Positions 34,462 through 42,499 of a stretch of 64,000 bases of DNA are shown in pieces. The DNA lies in NCBI RefSeq assembly GCF_012317045.1, contig NZ_CP051154.1, forward strand, positions 3,596,001 to 3,660,000. The letters are read 5' to 3'. Both the position numbers and the translations under genes were made by a program. The stretch comes from Leifsonia sp. PS1209. Lineage in GTDB: Bacteria; Actinomycetota; Actinomycetes; Actinomycetales; Microbacteriaceae. Each line of letters opens with the position of its first letter. Positions within the stretch are counted from its first letter, which is position 1. The notes beneath the pieces were generated by a model, which was not told the DNA's origin, did not search any database, and saw nothing but the letters and a program-made list of their open reading frames with translations.

Positions 34462-35466
34462 GTGGCCGTGACGCTCCGCGAGGTGGCTGCGGCGGCCGGC
34501 GTGTCCATCAAGACCGTGTCGAACGTGATCAACGGCTACGCGTACATCAGCGACGCAACGCGGGCGGCGGTCGACGCCGCCATCGCCGAGCTCGGCTACC
34601 AGCCCAACCTGTCGGCGCGCGGCCTGCGCTCCGGACGTACGGGCGTGATCAGCCTCGTGATCCCCGACCTCAAGAACCCGTACTTCGCGGAGCTCGCCGA
34701 CTCCGTGATGCGCGAAGCCGCCACGCACGACGTCGCGGTGTTCATCCAGCAGAGCGGGGGCGACCGCGACAGGGAGCTCGCGATCCTGCGCGGCCCGCAG
34801 ATGCGGATGGCGGACGGCATCCTGTTCAGCGTCGCCGGCCTCGGCCAGGAGGACGCCGCCCTCGTCGACGTGCCGACCCCGATCGTGCTGCTGGGCGAGC
34901 GGATCTTCCACGGTCCCGCCGACCACGTCACGATGATGAACATCGTGGCCTCCCGGGCGGCCACGGAGCACCTGCTGTCGCTCGGGCGTCGCCGGATCGT
35001 CGCGCTGGGCGCGCATCCCGGTGAGGTCGTGGGTTCGGCCGGGCTGCGGCTGGCCGGGTACCGGGAGGCGCTGGAGGCCGCCGGGGTGGAGTACCGCGAC
35101 GAGCTGGTGCTCGAAGCCGGGGAGTGGCGCAGAGTCGACGGCGCGCGCGCCATGCGGACGTTCCTCGAAACCGGCATCGACGTGGACGGCGTCGTGGCCT
35201 TCAACGACTCGCTGGCATTCGGCGCGATGCGCGCCATCGAGGACCGCGGGTTCCGCATCCCGGACGACGTGGCGGTGATCGGCTTCGACGACCTCGACGA
35301 GACGAGGTACTCCATCCCGACCCTGTCGTCGATCGAGCCCGGCCGTGACGACATCGCGGAGACGGCCGTGCGCCTGCTGCTGGCGCGGATTGGCGGCGAC
35401 ACCACTCCGTTCCAGGAGCACGAGGCGCCGTTCCGGCTGGTCGCCCGCGAGTCGACCGCTCGCTGA
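34462..35466 (+). CDS. LacI family transcriptional regulator
   Basis: 334 aa, GTG start (GTG at 34468 possible). LacI helix-turn-helix at the N-terminus (LREVAAAAGVSIKTVSNVING) with the hinge LSARGLRSGRTG, then a periplasmic-binding-protein-like sensor domain (IPDLKNPYF, FDDLDE). It lies just upstream of the arabinofuranosidase gene. A 25-bp inverted repeat at the start of that transcript is its probable operator. Confidence 0.92.
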   Translation: MAVTLREVAAAAGVSIKTVSNVINGYAYISDATRAAVDAAIAELGYQPNLSARGLRSGRTGVISLVIPDLKNPYFAELADSVMREAATHDVAVFIQQSGGDRDRELAILRGPQMRMADGILFSVAGLGQEDAALVDVPTPIVLLGERIFHGPADHVTMMNIVASRAATEHLLSLGRRRIVALGAHPGEVVGSAGLRLAGYREALEAAGVEYRDELVLEAGEWRRVDGARAMRTFLETGIDVDGVVAFNDSLAFGAMRAIEDRGFRIPDDVAVIGFDDLDETRYSIPTLSSIEPGRDDIAETAVRLLLARIGGDTTPFQEHEAPFRLVARESTAR

Positions 35467-35487
35467 CCGCGCGTCTCCGAACCGGGG

Positions 35488-35517
35488 TTGACAGGGCGCC
35501 CCGGAATGTCGGATAGT
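35488..35517 (+). promoter_or_regulatory. Promoter of the arabinofuranosidase gene
   Basis: Consensus -35 TTGACA (35488-35493), 18-nt spacer, -10 GATAGT (35512-35517). Transcription should begin near 35524. Confidence 0.65.
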
Positions 35518-35522
35518 CTTCC

Positions 35523-35547
35523 TACAACGTTATAGGTAAACGTTGTA
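35523..35547. promoter_or_regulatory. LacI-type operator of the arabinofuranosidase gene
   Basis: Perfect 9-bp inverted repeat TACAACGTT ... AACGTTGTA with a 7-nt centre. Each arm ends in AACGTT, itself a palindrome with the central CG usual for LacI-family sites. It covers the predicted transcription start. Confidence 0.7.
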
Positions 35548-35569
35548 CTACGACGAAGGAAGCCAACGA

Positions 35570-37075
35570 ATGTCTGACTCCACGATCATCCTCGACCGCG
35601 CGAACACGGTCGGCCCCGTGCGCCGCCGTACCTTCGGCGCCTTCGTCGAACACCTCGGCCGGTGCGTGTACGACGGCCTGTACGAGCCCGGCCACCCGAC
35701 CGCCGACGCCGACGGTTTCCGGCGGGATGTGGTCGACCTCGTCAAGGAGCTCGGCACCAGCACCGTCCGCTATCCAGGAGGCAACTTCGTCTCCGGCTTC
35801 CGCTGGGAGGACTCCGTCGGCCCACGCGAGAGCCGCCCGGTGCGCCGCGACCTCGCCTGGCACTCGCTGGAGACCAACCAGGTGGGACTCGACGAGTTCT
35901 CCCGCTGGCTGAAGCTGACGAACTCCGAGCTGATGCTCGCCGTCAACCTCGGCACCCGCGGCATCGAGTCGGCGCTCGACCTGCTCGAATACGCCAACCA
36001 CCCGTCCGGCACGGCGCTCAGCGACCAGCGCATCGCGAACGGAACGCCCGAACCGCACAACATCCGGATGTGGTGCCTCGGCAACGAGATGGACGGCCAG
36101 TGGCAGACCGGCTACCTCACGGCCGACGACTACGGCAAGCTCGCCGCCAGGACCGCCGCCGCGATGAAGATGGCGGACAAAGACCTCGAACTCGTCGCCT
36201 GCGGCTCCTCCGGCTCCGGGATGCCCACCTTCGGCGAGTGGGAGCGCGTCGTCCTGGAGCACGCGTACGACCACGTCGACTACATCTCCGCGCACGCCTA
36301 CTACCAGGAGCGCGGCGGCGACCTCGGATCGTTCCTCGCCTCGTCGGTGGACATGCAGTACTTCATCGACACGGTCGTCGCGACCGCCGACCACGTCGGA
36401 TACCGCAAGAAGAGCACGAAGAAGATCAACATCTCGTTCGACGAGTGGAACATCTGGTACCTCGACGAGCACCAGGCCTCCGACGAGATCAACGACGAGT
36501 GGCGCGTCGCCCCCCGCCAGCTCGAAGACGTCTACTCGGTCGCGGACGCGGTCGTGCTCGGCAACCTGCTGATCACGCTCCTCAAGAACAGCGACAGGGT
36601 GACCTCCGCCTCCCTCGCCCAGCTGGTCAACGTGATCGCCCCGATCATGACCGAGCCGGGCGGGGACGCCTGGCGCCAGACCACGTTCTTCCCGTTCTCC
36701 GTCACCAGCAGGCTGGCGCGCGGCACGGTGCTGCGCCCGGTCATCGACTCCCCGACCTACGCCACCGCCGTCCACGGCGATGCAGCGGTGGTGGATGCCG
36801 TCGCCACGTTCGACGACGAGACCGCGACCGGCGCGGTGTTCCTCGTGAACCGCGACCAGACCGCATCCCGAACCGTCACCATCGACGTGCGCGACCTCGG
36901 CGCATCCCGGATCGACGAAGCGGTCACGCTGGCCGACGACGACGTCTACGCGAAGAACACCCTCGAGAACCAGACGCGCGTCGGCCTCACGCCGAACACG
37001 TCCGCGGCGATCGAGGACGGCCGCCTCACGGTCGTGCTGCCGCCCGTGTCGTGGACGGCCGTGTCGTTCGGCTGA
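35570..37075 (+). CDS. GH51 alpha-L-arabinofuranosidase
   Basis: 501 aa; ATG with GAAGGA upstream. Retaining glycosidase that releases arabinose from arabino-oligosaccharides. Catalytic acid/base Glu in CLGNEMDG and nucleophile Glu in SFDEWN are present, as are the family segments FGAFVEHLGR and VRYPGGNFVSG. No signal peptide, so it acts inside the cell on imported oligosaccharides. Controlled by the neighbouring LacI regulator. No arabinose isomerase or kinase genes are in the window. Confidence 0.95.
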   Translation: MSDSTIILDRANTVGPVRRRTFGAFVEHLGRCVYDGLYEPGHPTADADGFRRDVVDLVKELGTSTVRYPGGNFVSGFRWEDSVGPRESRPVRRDLAWHSLETNQVGLDEFSRWLKLTNSELMLAVNLGTRGIESALDLLEYANHPSGTALSDQRIANGTPEPHNIRMWCLGNEMDGQWQTGYLTADDYGKLAARTAAAMKMADKDLELVACGSSGSGMPTFGEWERVVLEHAYDHVDYISAHAYYQERGGDLGSFLASSVDMQYFIDTVVATADHVGYRKKSTKKINISFDEWNIWYLDEHQASDEINDEWRVAPRQLEDVYSVADAVVLGNLLITLLKNSDRVTSASLAQLVNVIAPIMTEPGGDAWRQTTFFPFSVTSRLARGTVLRPVIDSPTYATAVHGDAAVVDAVATFDDETATGAVFLVNRDQTASRTVTIDVRDLGASRIDEAVTLADDDVYAKNTLENQTRVGLTPNTSAAIEDGRLTVVLPPVSWTAVSFG

Positions 37076-37081
37076 CGCCGG

Positions 37082-37696
37082 TCACTTCGTCTTCGACAGC
37101 TTGTCGATCCAGGCCAGCGCCACGGCCGACAGGATGAAGACGCAGTGGATGACCACCTGCCAGAAGACGCCCTCGCTGGTGTACTTCTCGCTGCCGAGGA
37201 CGCCGCCGTTGGCTGCTCCGATATCGGCGACGGCGATGAACGTCTTCAGCAGGTGGATGGAGGAGATGCCGATGATCGCCATCGCCAGCTTCACCTTGAG
37301 CACGTTGGCGTTGACGTGCGACAGCCACTCGGGCTGATCGGGGTGTCCCTCCACGTTCACGCGTGAGACGAACGTCTCGTAGCCGCCGATGATCACCATG
37401 ATGAGCAGGTTCGCAATCATCACCACGTCGATCAGCCCGAGGACGGCGAGCATGATGTCCGCTTCCTCGATGTGCGTCGGGTGGGCGATGACGTCCTCGG
37501 CGATGTGCCACAGCTCCACCATGAAGACGTAGACGTAGATCAGCTGCGCGACGATCAGGCCGAGGTAGAGCGGGGCCTGCAGCCACCGGCTGGCGAAGAT
37601 CAGCGAACTGATCCCGCGCTGGGGAGCGTTCGGACGGCGCGGCGACGGCTGCTCTGCCTGGGTGGGGGCGACGACGGGTGGGGCAGTCTCTGACAC
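37082..37696 (-). CDS. UPF0114 / YqhA family membrane protein
   Basis: 204 aa, GTG start. Pro-rich N-terminal tail, then about four membrane helices with ASRWLQAPLYLGL, MLAVLGLIDVVMIANLLIMV, and ISSIHLLKTF, all typical of YqhA/TIGR00645 proteins. Function in the inner membrane is unknown. Lies 58 nt downstream of the UDG-like gene in the same direction, with a small AAACG...CGTTT dyad between. Confidence 0.9.
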   Translation of the reverse strand: MSETAPPVVAPTQAEQPSPRRPNAPQRGISSLIFASRWLQAPLYLGLIVAQLIYVYVFMVELWHIAEDVIAHPTHIEEADIMLAVLGLIDVVMIANLLIMVIIGGYETFVSRVNVEGHPDQPEWLSHVNANVLKVKLAMAIIGISSIHLLKTFIAVADIGAANGGVLGSEKYTSEGVFWQVVIHCVFILSAVALAWIDKLSKTK

Positions 37697-37754
37697 GGGG
37701 GCTTCCTCACGTATTCGGGAGGGAAAGCCTAAACGGGCGTTTATGTGAGAACGC

Positions 37755-38366
37755 TCAGGATCGGGCGTTCAGTGCCAGCACCTGCTCGGTGAACGCCCGG
37801 GCGCCGCCCTGCGCAGGGTGGCGCACGGCAGGCGCATCCACCCCCTCCGCTGCGAGCGCGCCCTGCGCCTTCCTGCCGACAGCGACGATGGTCTGGATGC
37901 CGAACGCCCTGGCCAGTTCGAGGGCGACGGGTGTTCCGTCGCGCACCTCGGCGGGCCGCGGAGTGCGGTTGGTGCGCGGGTCGCCGGCGACGAACGGGTG
38001 GTGCGGGTAGATCGGCCAGGTGAGCGGCAGCGGCCCGTGCCAGTCGGCGAGCGCCGCCCAGACCACCCTGCTCGACGCCTCCCACGGGGCCTGTGGATGC
38101 TCGGGCAGCTCCAGCCCGGGAACGGCGCGCGCGGCGGGCCCACCCTCACCGGCCTCGCGCGCGGAGACGAACGGGACGCCGGTGACCGTCATGCCGCGCC
38201 AGCCCGGCGCCTCGGCGAGGAGGAGCACGGTGGTCCCGTGCACGGCGGCGAGGTAGCGGCGGAGGTTGCGCTCCCGCATGCGGCCGAGCTCGTCGTCGCC
38301 GTAGAGGTACTCGGCGTCCGGCGGCTCCGGCACGGCGCCGAGCAGGCGAAAGAAGGTGTCGAGCAT
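37755..38366 (-). CDS. Uracil-DNA glycosylase superfamily protein
   Basis: 203 aa. A UDG-like core with VLLLAEAPGWRGMTVTGVPF (catalytic-loop position) and the late HPAQGG motif. The usual water-activating Asp of family 1 is absent, so substrate specificity, or activity itself, is uncertain. Homologues are short cytosolic proteins in actinobacteria. Diverges from the antiporter gene. Confidence 0.72.
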   Translation of the reverse strand: MLDTFFRLLGAVPEPPDAEYLYGDDELGRMRERNLRRYLAAVHGTTVLLLAEAPGWRGMTVTGVPFVSAREAGEGGPAARAVPGLELPEHPQAPWEASSRVVWAALADWHGPLPLTWPIYPHHPFVAGDPRTNRTPRPAEVRDGTPVALELARAFGIQTIVAVGRKAQGALAAEGVDAPAVRHPAQGGARAFTEQVLALNARS

Positions 38367-38442
38367 CCCTTCATGGTCGCAGACAGGGCAGAATTGTCCC
38401 ACCTCGCGCCGCGGGGCGGAGAGTCGGAGCGAAGGGTCCCGG

Positions 38443-39723
38443 ATGCCGTCCATCATCCTCGTGGGGTTCGCCGCGATCGTGCTGTGGTCGCTGGTCGCGC
38501 ATCGGTTCGAGCGCAGCGGGATCGCCGGGCCGCTGGCGCTGGCCCTGATCGGTTCGCTGGTCGTGCTCATCGACATCCCGGCGTTCGTCGAAGCCGTCGA
38601 CAGCGATGTGGCCGAGCACGTGGTGGAGCTGATCCTGGCTGTGCTGCTGTTCGTCGATGCCTGCGAGGTGAAGGGCGGCGTCTTCGGCGGCGAGGGCAAG
38701 ATGATCGCGCGGCTGGTGCTGATTGCGCTCCCGCTGTCGCTCGCGCTCGTGGTCGTCAGCGGGCTCTGGCTGCTGCCCGGCGTGAACCTGTTCGTGCTCA
38801 TCGTCATCGCCTGCGTCGTGATGCCGACCGACTTCGCGCCGGCGACGGCGCTGCTCCGCTCTCCGAGGATCCCGGCCAGAGTGCGGCAGATCCTCAACGT
38901 GGAGAGCGGGTACAACGACGGCCTCATCTCCCCGATCTTCGGTATGTCGCTGGCCATCGCGGTGGTGCTGCCGACGCTGATCAAGGTCGCGGACAGCGGC
39001 ACGGAGCCGTCGCACAGCACCGAGACCGAGCTGGAGAAGAACGTCGAGGACTTCGTCAACGCGTTCTTCGGCGCCGTGCCGGCGACCATCGTCGCCATCC
39101 TCGTCGGCGTGCTGCTCGGCGGCGCGATCGGCCTGCTCACCCGGTGGGCGTCCGGCCGTGGCTTCGCCAACCCGACCGGCGTGCGCATCGTCATGCTGAT
39201 CACCCCGCTCTTCACCTACGGGATCGCGACGATCCACGGCGTCGGCGCCAACGGTTTCGTCGCCGCCTTCGTCGCCGGGGTGATGTTCCGCTTCACCCGC
39301 ACACGCAAGACGGAGCAACTGTCGATCGCGCACGACGAACTCGTGCTGGTGGAGGAGGTCGGCGTCCTCGCGACCAACTTCGTCTGGTTCGTCCTCGGCG
39401 CCATGACCACCGACATGATCGTCAGAGGCGTGGACTGGATGCTCCTGCTGGTCGCCCTGCTCGCGCTCACCGTGTTCCGCGCCGTGCCGGTCTACCTGGC
39501 CACGCTCGGCTCATCCATCTCGTGGCGGGACCGCACGATCGTGGGGCTCGTCGGGCCGCGCGGAGCCGCATCCATCGTCTTCGGCCTGCTGGCGTTCAAC
39601 AAGCTGCCCACCGGCGCCGGAGACGACGTCTGGGATGTCGCGGTGCTGACGGTGGTCTCGAGCATCATCCTGCACGGCTTGGTCGCGCCGTACATCGTGA
39701 AGCGGCTGCCCAGCCGGGTCTGA
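38443..39723 (+). CDS. CPA1-type cation/proton antiporter
   Basis: 426 aa, about 12 membrane helices. ATG at 38443 is the first start before the first helix. Ion-binding type motifs NVESGYNDG (the ND pair), MPTDFAPATALL and VGPRGAASIV match NhaP-like Na+(K+)/H+ exchangers. A short charged loop (residues about 180-205) lies mid-protein. Would keep pH and sodium balance. Ends 4 nt from the convergent unknown gene. Confidence 0.9.
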   Translation: MPSIILVGFAAIVLWSLVAHRFERSGIAGPLALALIGSLVVLIDIPAFVEAVDSDVAEHVVELILAVLLFVDACEVKGGVFGGEGKMIARLVLIALPLSLALVVVSGLWLLPGVNLFVLIVIACVVMPTDFAPATALLRSPRIPARVRQILNVESGYNDGLISPIFGMSLAIAVVLPTLIKVADSGTEPSHSTETELEKNVEDFVNAFFGAVPATIVAILVGVLLGGAIGLLTRWASGRGFANPTGVRIVMLITPLFTYGIATIHGVGANGFVAAFVAGVMFRFTRTRKTEQLSIAHDELVLVEEVGVLATNFVWFVLGAMTTDMIVRGVDWMLLLVALLALTVFRAVPVYLATLGSSISWRDRTIVGLVGPRGAASIVFGLLAFNKLPTGAGDDVWDVAVLTVVSSIILHGLVAPYIVKRLPSRV

Positions 39724-39727
39724 TCCG

Positions 39728-40540
39728 TCAGGCGAGCTCCATCAGGCGGGCGTGGGCGTACTCGCAGACGAGGGCGTGCAGGTAGACGGCCTGCGGCACA
39801 TCCACGTTGGAGTCCATGCGCAGGCTCAGCGCGCCGGTCTTCCAGTGCCGGAACGTGTCGTCGCCGCAGACCACCGCGAGCAGTTCGAGGAGCGAGTCGT
39901 CGAACCGGATGGAGTGGATCGCCCTGCGGTACTCCTCCAGCGTGAGCGCCATCGAGAACGGGATGTTCATGAAGCAGAGGGCGGTCTGGATGTCCAGCCT
40001 GAGCAGCCGGGGGCGGCCGCGCTCCGGGTCGATGGAAGGGATGTCCAGCTGCTGCAGGTCGAGGGGTTCGCGCCGGGTGACCGGAACGCCGTCCAGCGCG
40101 ATGAACACGTCGTAGACGTTCACGTCGTGCTCGACCACGGCGTGGTCGCCCAGCCCTGCGAGCGTCACGGGCCGCAAGGTGACCGGCTCCATCGCGGCGG
40201 GGGTGTTGCGGATGAGGAAGTTCACGAGGTTCGTCTCGACCACGAAGTGCCGGATCAGCAGCTCCACCGCATCCGGATGGACGAACCGGCGCAGGAACCA
40301 GACGCAGAGCACATCCATCGTGCCGAGCGACATCCAGCGGAACGGCAGCACCCGCTTGACGATCGAGACCAGGGCGACGATCACCCGGGATAGCACCCGG
40401 GCGACCGGGTACAACCAGCGCCGGGACAGCCGCCGCTGGTCGTCCAGGATCTTCCGCACCAGCGCGCGGTCGAGCGGGATGGACGGGTCGGCGGAGATCG
40501 CATCCCACATGCTCGGGTCGGACAGCCCTACCTGCGGCAT
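39728..40540 (-). CDS. Unrecognised protein linked to the KAS III / diiron genes
   Basis: 270 aa; I do not recognise a named domain with certainty. Visible: a hydrophobic-basic stretch at about residues 47-66 (RVIVALVSIVKRVLPF), possibly membrane-binding. It is followed by a helical part, HPDAVELLIRHFVVETNLVNFLIRN-like, rich in His and Glu. The rest is mixed alpha/beta with YDVFIALDG. It starts 1 nt from the stop of the diiron gene, the last of a tight three-gene operon, so it should act in the same pathway. Confidence 0.75.
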   Translation of the reverse strand: MPQVGLSDPSMWDAISADPSIPLDRALVRKILDDQRRLSRRWLYPVARVLSRVIVALVSIVKRVLPFRWMSLGTMDVLCVWFLRRFVHPDAVELLIRHFVVETNLVNFLIRNTPAAMEPVTLRPVTLAGLGDHAVVEHDVNVYDVFIALDGVPVTRREPLDLQQLDIPSIDPERGRPRLLRLDIQTALCFMNIPFSMALTLEEYRRAIHSIRFDDSLLELLAVVCGDDTFRHWKTGALSLRMDSNVDVPQAVYLHALVCEYAHARLMELA

Positions 40541-40541
40541 G

Positions 40542-41234
40542 TCACTGATCCAGTTCCTCGAGCTGCAGCACGTACAGCCTGGCGACCACCTGCGCGCAGC
40601 GCACGATGTCGTCGGCCGCGGCGTCGTCGATGATGCCGGAGGTCAGGATCGCCTCCAGCGCCCCGGTGTGCTCGGCGTCCGCATCCTGGTGGTAGCGCAT
40701 GAAGTGCACCTGGTTGTCTGCGAGTCCGAGCACCTCCTGGAACCGCGCAGCCCAGCCGGCCGCCCGCTTCGCGCCGAGCCCCTCGATGATGAACATCGCA
40801 CCGAGCAGGCCCACCGGGTTCGGGCGGTCGGCGTAGTGGAACATGTAGCCGGACAGCGCCTCGGAGCCGAGGTTCTTCCTGCCGGCGCGCAGCTCATCCA
40901 GCGAGCCGCCGATCGCCACGTAGTCGCGTTCCAGCATGAGGTAGTCGCGATGCTCCTCCTCGGCGTGGCGGATCGCCGCCGACCGCAGGGTGAAATGGTC
41001 GACGTCGAAGCTGGACGCCGCACGGGAGATCCACGGCGACCCGTCGACCACCTGCTGCCGGAGGTTGAAGAGCAGCCTGCTGTAGTCGTCGATGGTGACC
41101 GTGCCCTCGGCGAGCCTGCTCAGGATGGGGACCCGGTCCAGCCGCTCCTCCAGGTCGGCCCACACCTCGGTCAGGCGGGTGAAGAGGGATTCGGCGACGG
41201 CGGTCGCGTCTGGCGTGGCTGTGGCTGTCGTCAT
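40542..41234 (-). CDS. Haem-oxygenase-like diiron protein (TenA/PqqC fold)
   Basis: 230 aa. All-helical protein with a full candidate metal-ligand set: E92-x2-H95 (HAEEEH), E151 (FIIEG), then H182-x3-D186-x2-H189 (YHQDADAEH). This spacing matches haem-oxygenase-like diiron oxidases such as UndA, BesC and CADD, which use O2 for decarboxylation, C-C cleavage or N-oxygenation. It lies 1 nt after the KAS III-like gene, so an acyl or beta-keto product of that enzyme is a reasonable substrate. Reaction unknown. Confidence 0.82.
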   Translation of the reverse strand: MTTATATPDATAVAESLFTRLTEVWADLEERLDRVPILSRLAEGTVTIDDYSRLLFNLRQQVVDGSPWISRAASSFDVDHFTLRSAAIRHAEEEHRDYLMLERDYVAIGGSLDELRAGRKNLGSEALSGYMFHYADRPNPVGLLGAMFIIEGLGAKRAAGWAARFQEVLGLADNQVHFMRYHQDADAEHTGALEAILTSGIIDDAAADDIVRCAQVVARLYVLQLEELDQ

Positions 41235-41235
41235 G

Positions 41236-42393
41236 TCACTGCTCCTTGGTGGTGTTCTGCGCGCTGGTGTTCTGCGGGGCTCCCGGCCCCACGACGGTGA
41301 GGTGGGCGAAGGCGAAAGAGAACCGGCCGGACTCCGGCACGGCGAGAAGCACGGTGTCCCCGACGGCGAACCGTCCGGTGCTCCACGCCTCCTCCAGCGC
41401 GATGAAGATGCTGGCGGAGCCGGTGTTGCCGCGGGTCTCCAGGTTGGAGAACCAGCGGCCGGTGTCCAGGGTGGGCAGGCGGCGGCGCAGGGAGTCGAAG
41501 GCGAGGTCTCTGAACGCGTTGGTGCTGTAGTGGCAGATCACGTGGTCGAGGTGCTTCACGTCCACCAGGCCGATGTCGACCAGCTCCTCGAACTGCTTCA
41601 GCCCGGCCTCTGCCAGCTCGTCGAGCACGCTCACGTCCTGCCGCAGCAGGAACATCCCCGCCGCATCCGCCTCGGCGACGCTGACGTCCTGCCAGGTGCT
41701 CCCGACGCTCGCCTCCGTGCCGTCCATCCCCGCCCGCATGCACACCGGATGCTCGTGGGCGAGCGACACCTGCCGCACCCAGTCGAGTCGCAGCGACGGC
41801 CTGCTCGGGTGCGGCTGGAACTCCAGCACCACCGCGCCGGCGCCGTCGGAGAGCATCCAGCGCAGGAAGTGCGAGTCGAGCCCAGCACGCTTGCCGTCGA
41901 ACCGGCGCTGCCGGAGGCTCCGACTGGGCAGCTCGGAACCGACGACGGCGGCCCGTGGATGGTCGCCCAGCCGGATCTTGCTGGCTGCGGCGTCCAGGGC
42001 GGCCAGGCTCGACGCGCACACGCCGGAGGCGGACAGCACCTGCATGGGACCTCCGCCGAGCCTGCCGTGCACCATCGACGCGAAGCCGGGCACGAGTACG
42101 TCGCCCATCGTGGTCGCCGTCGCGAGCATCCGAAGGTCGGAGGCCGGGATCCCGCGGTCGTCCAGGGCAGCCTGCAGCGCCTTGACGGCGAGCTCTTCGT
42201 TGAGCTCCGTCGGCTCGCCGTGCTCGTCGAGCGCGTAGTGCCGCTTCCGGATGCCGTTCGCAGCCAGCACTCGACGCCGGATGCGCTCGGTGACCGGGTC
42301 TTCGCCGCCGAGCCTGGCCGCGATCCCGTCGTTGTCGACCGGCTCTCCGGGGAGGTAACTCCCGAAGCCGGTCAGGTATGCGGCTGCCGTCAT
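41236..42393 (-). CDS. KAS III-like thiolase-fold ketosynthase
   Basis: 385 aa. Complete FabH-type triad: Cys126 (SASGVCASSLAAL), His288 (VICHYSTNAF), Asn323 (RGNTGSASI). It is about 60 residues longer than FabH, with inserts between the core halves, and resembles KAS III enzymes of secondary metabolism rather than housekeeping FabH. First gene of a three-gene operon; no acyl-carrier or other fatty-acid gene adjoins it. A perfect inverted repeat sits over the promoter. Confidence 0.88.
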   Translation of the reverse strand: MTAAAYLTGFGSYLPGEPVDNDGIAARLGGEDPVTERIRRRVLAANGIRKRHYALDEHGEPTELNEELAVKALQAALDDRGIPASDLRMLATATTMGDVLVPGFASMVHGRLGGGPMQVLSASGVCASSLAALDAAASKIRLGDHPRAAVVGSELPSRSLRQRRFDGKRAGLDSHFLRWMLSDGAGAVVLEFQPHPSRPSLRLDWVRQVSLAHEHPVCMRAGMDGTEASVGSTWQDVSVAEADAAGMFLLRQDVSVLDELAEAGLKQFEELVDIGLVDVKHLDHVICHYSTNAFRDLAFDSLRRRLPTLDTGRWFSNLETRGNTGSASIFIALEEAWSTGRFAVGDTVLLAVPESGRFSFAFAHLTVVGPGAPQNTSAQNTTKEQ

Positions 42394-42426
42394 GGCGCGA
42401 TTCGGGTCATCGGAGGCGTCCTTTCG

Positions 42427-42446
42427 GTCAGGCAAACATACCTGAC
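42427..42446. promoter_or_regulatory. Candidate operator before the KAS III-like operon
   Basis: GTCAGG (42427-42432) and CCTGAC (42441-42446) form a perfect inverted repeat. The 8-nt centre contains TATGTT on the minus strand, a possible -10. It is 34 nt upstream of the ATG. The remaining 42394-42499 gap shows no gene. Confidence 0.45.
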
Positions 42447-42499
42447 ACCAGTTTTCGGACCCGCGACCGTCGAAGCTACCCCCCTTTGTGTCGTCGTCT

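Noticed and set aside
33061..35421. A 786-aa open frame on the minus strand
   Set aside because: It lies antisense to the AKR and LacI genes, which have clear families and start signals.
42427..42446. Gamma-butyrolactone receptor (ARE-type) site
   Set aside because: The inverted repeat has 6-bp GTCAGG arms and does not follow the ARE consensus; kept only as an unassigned operator.
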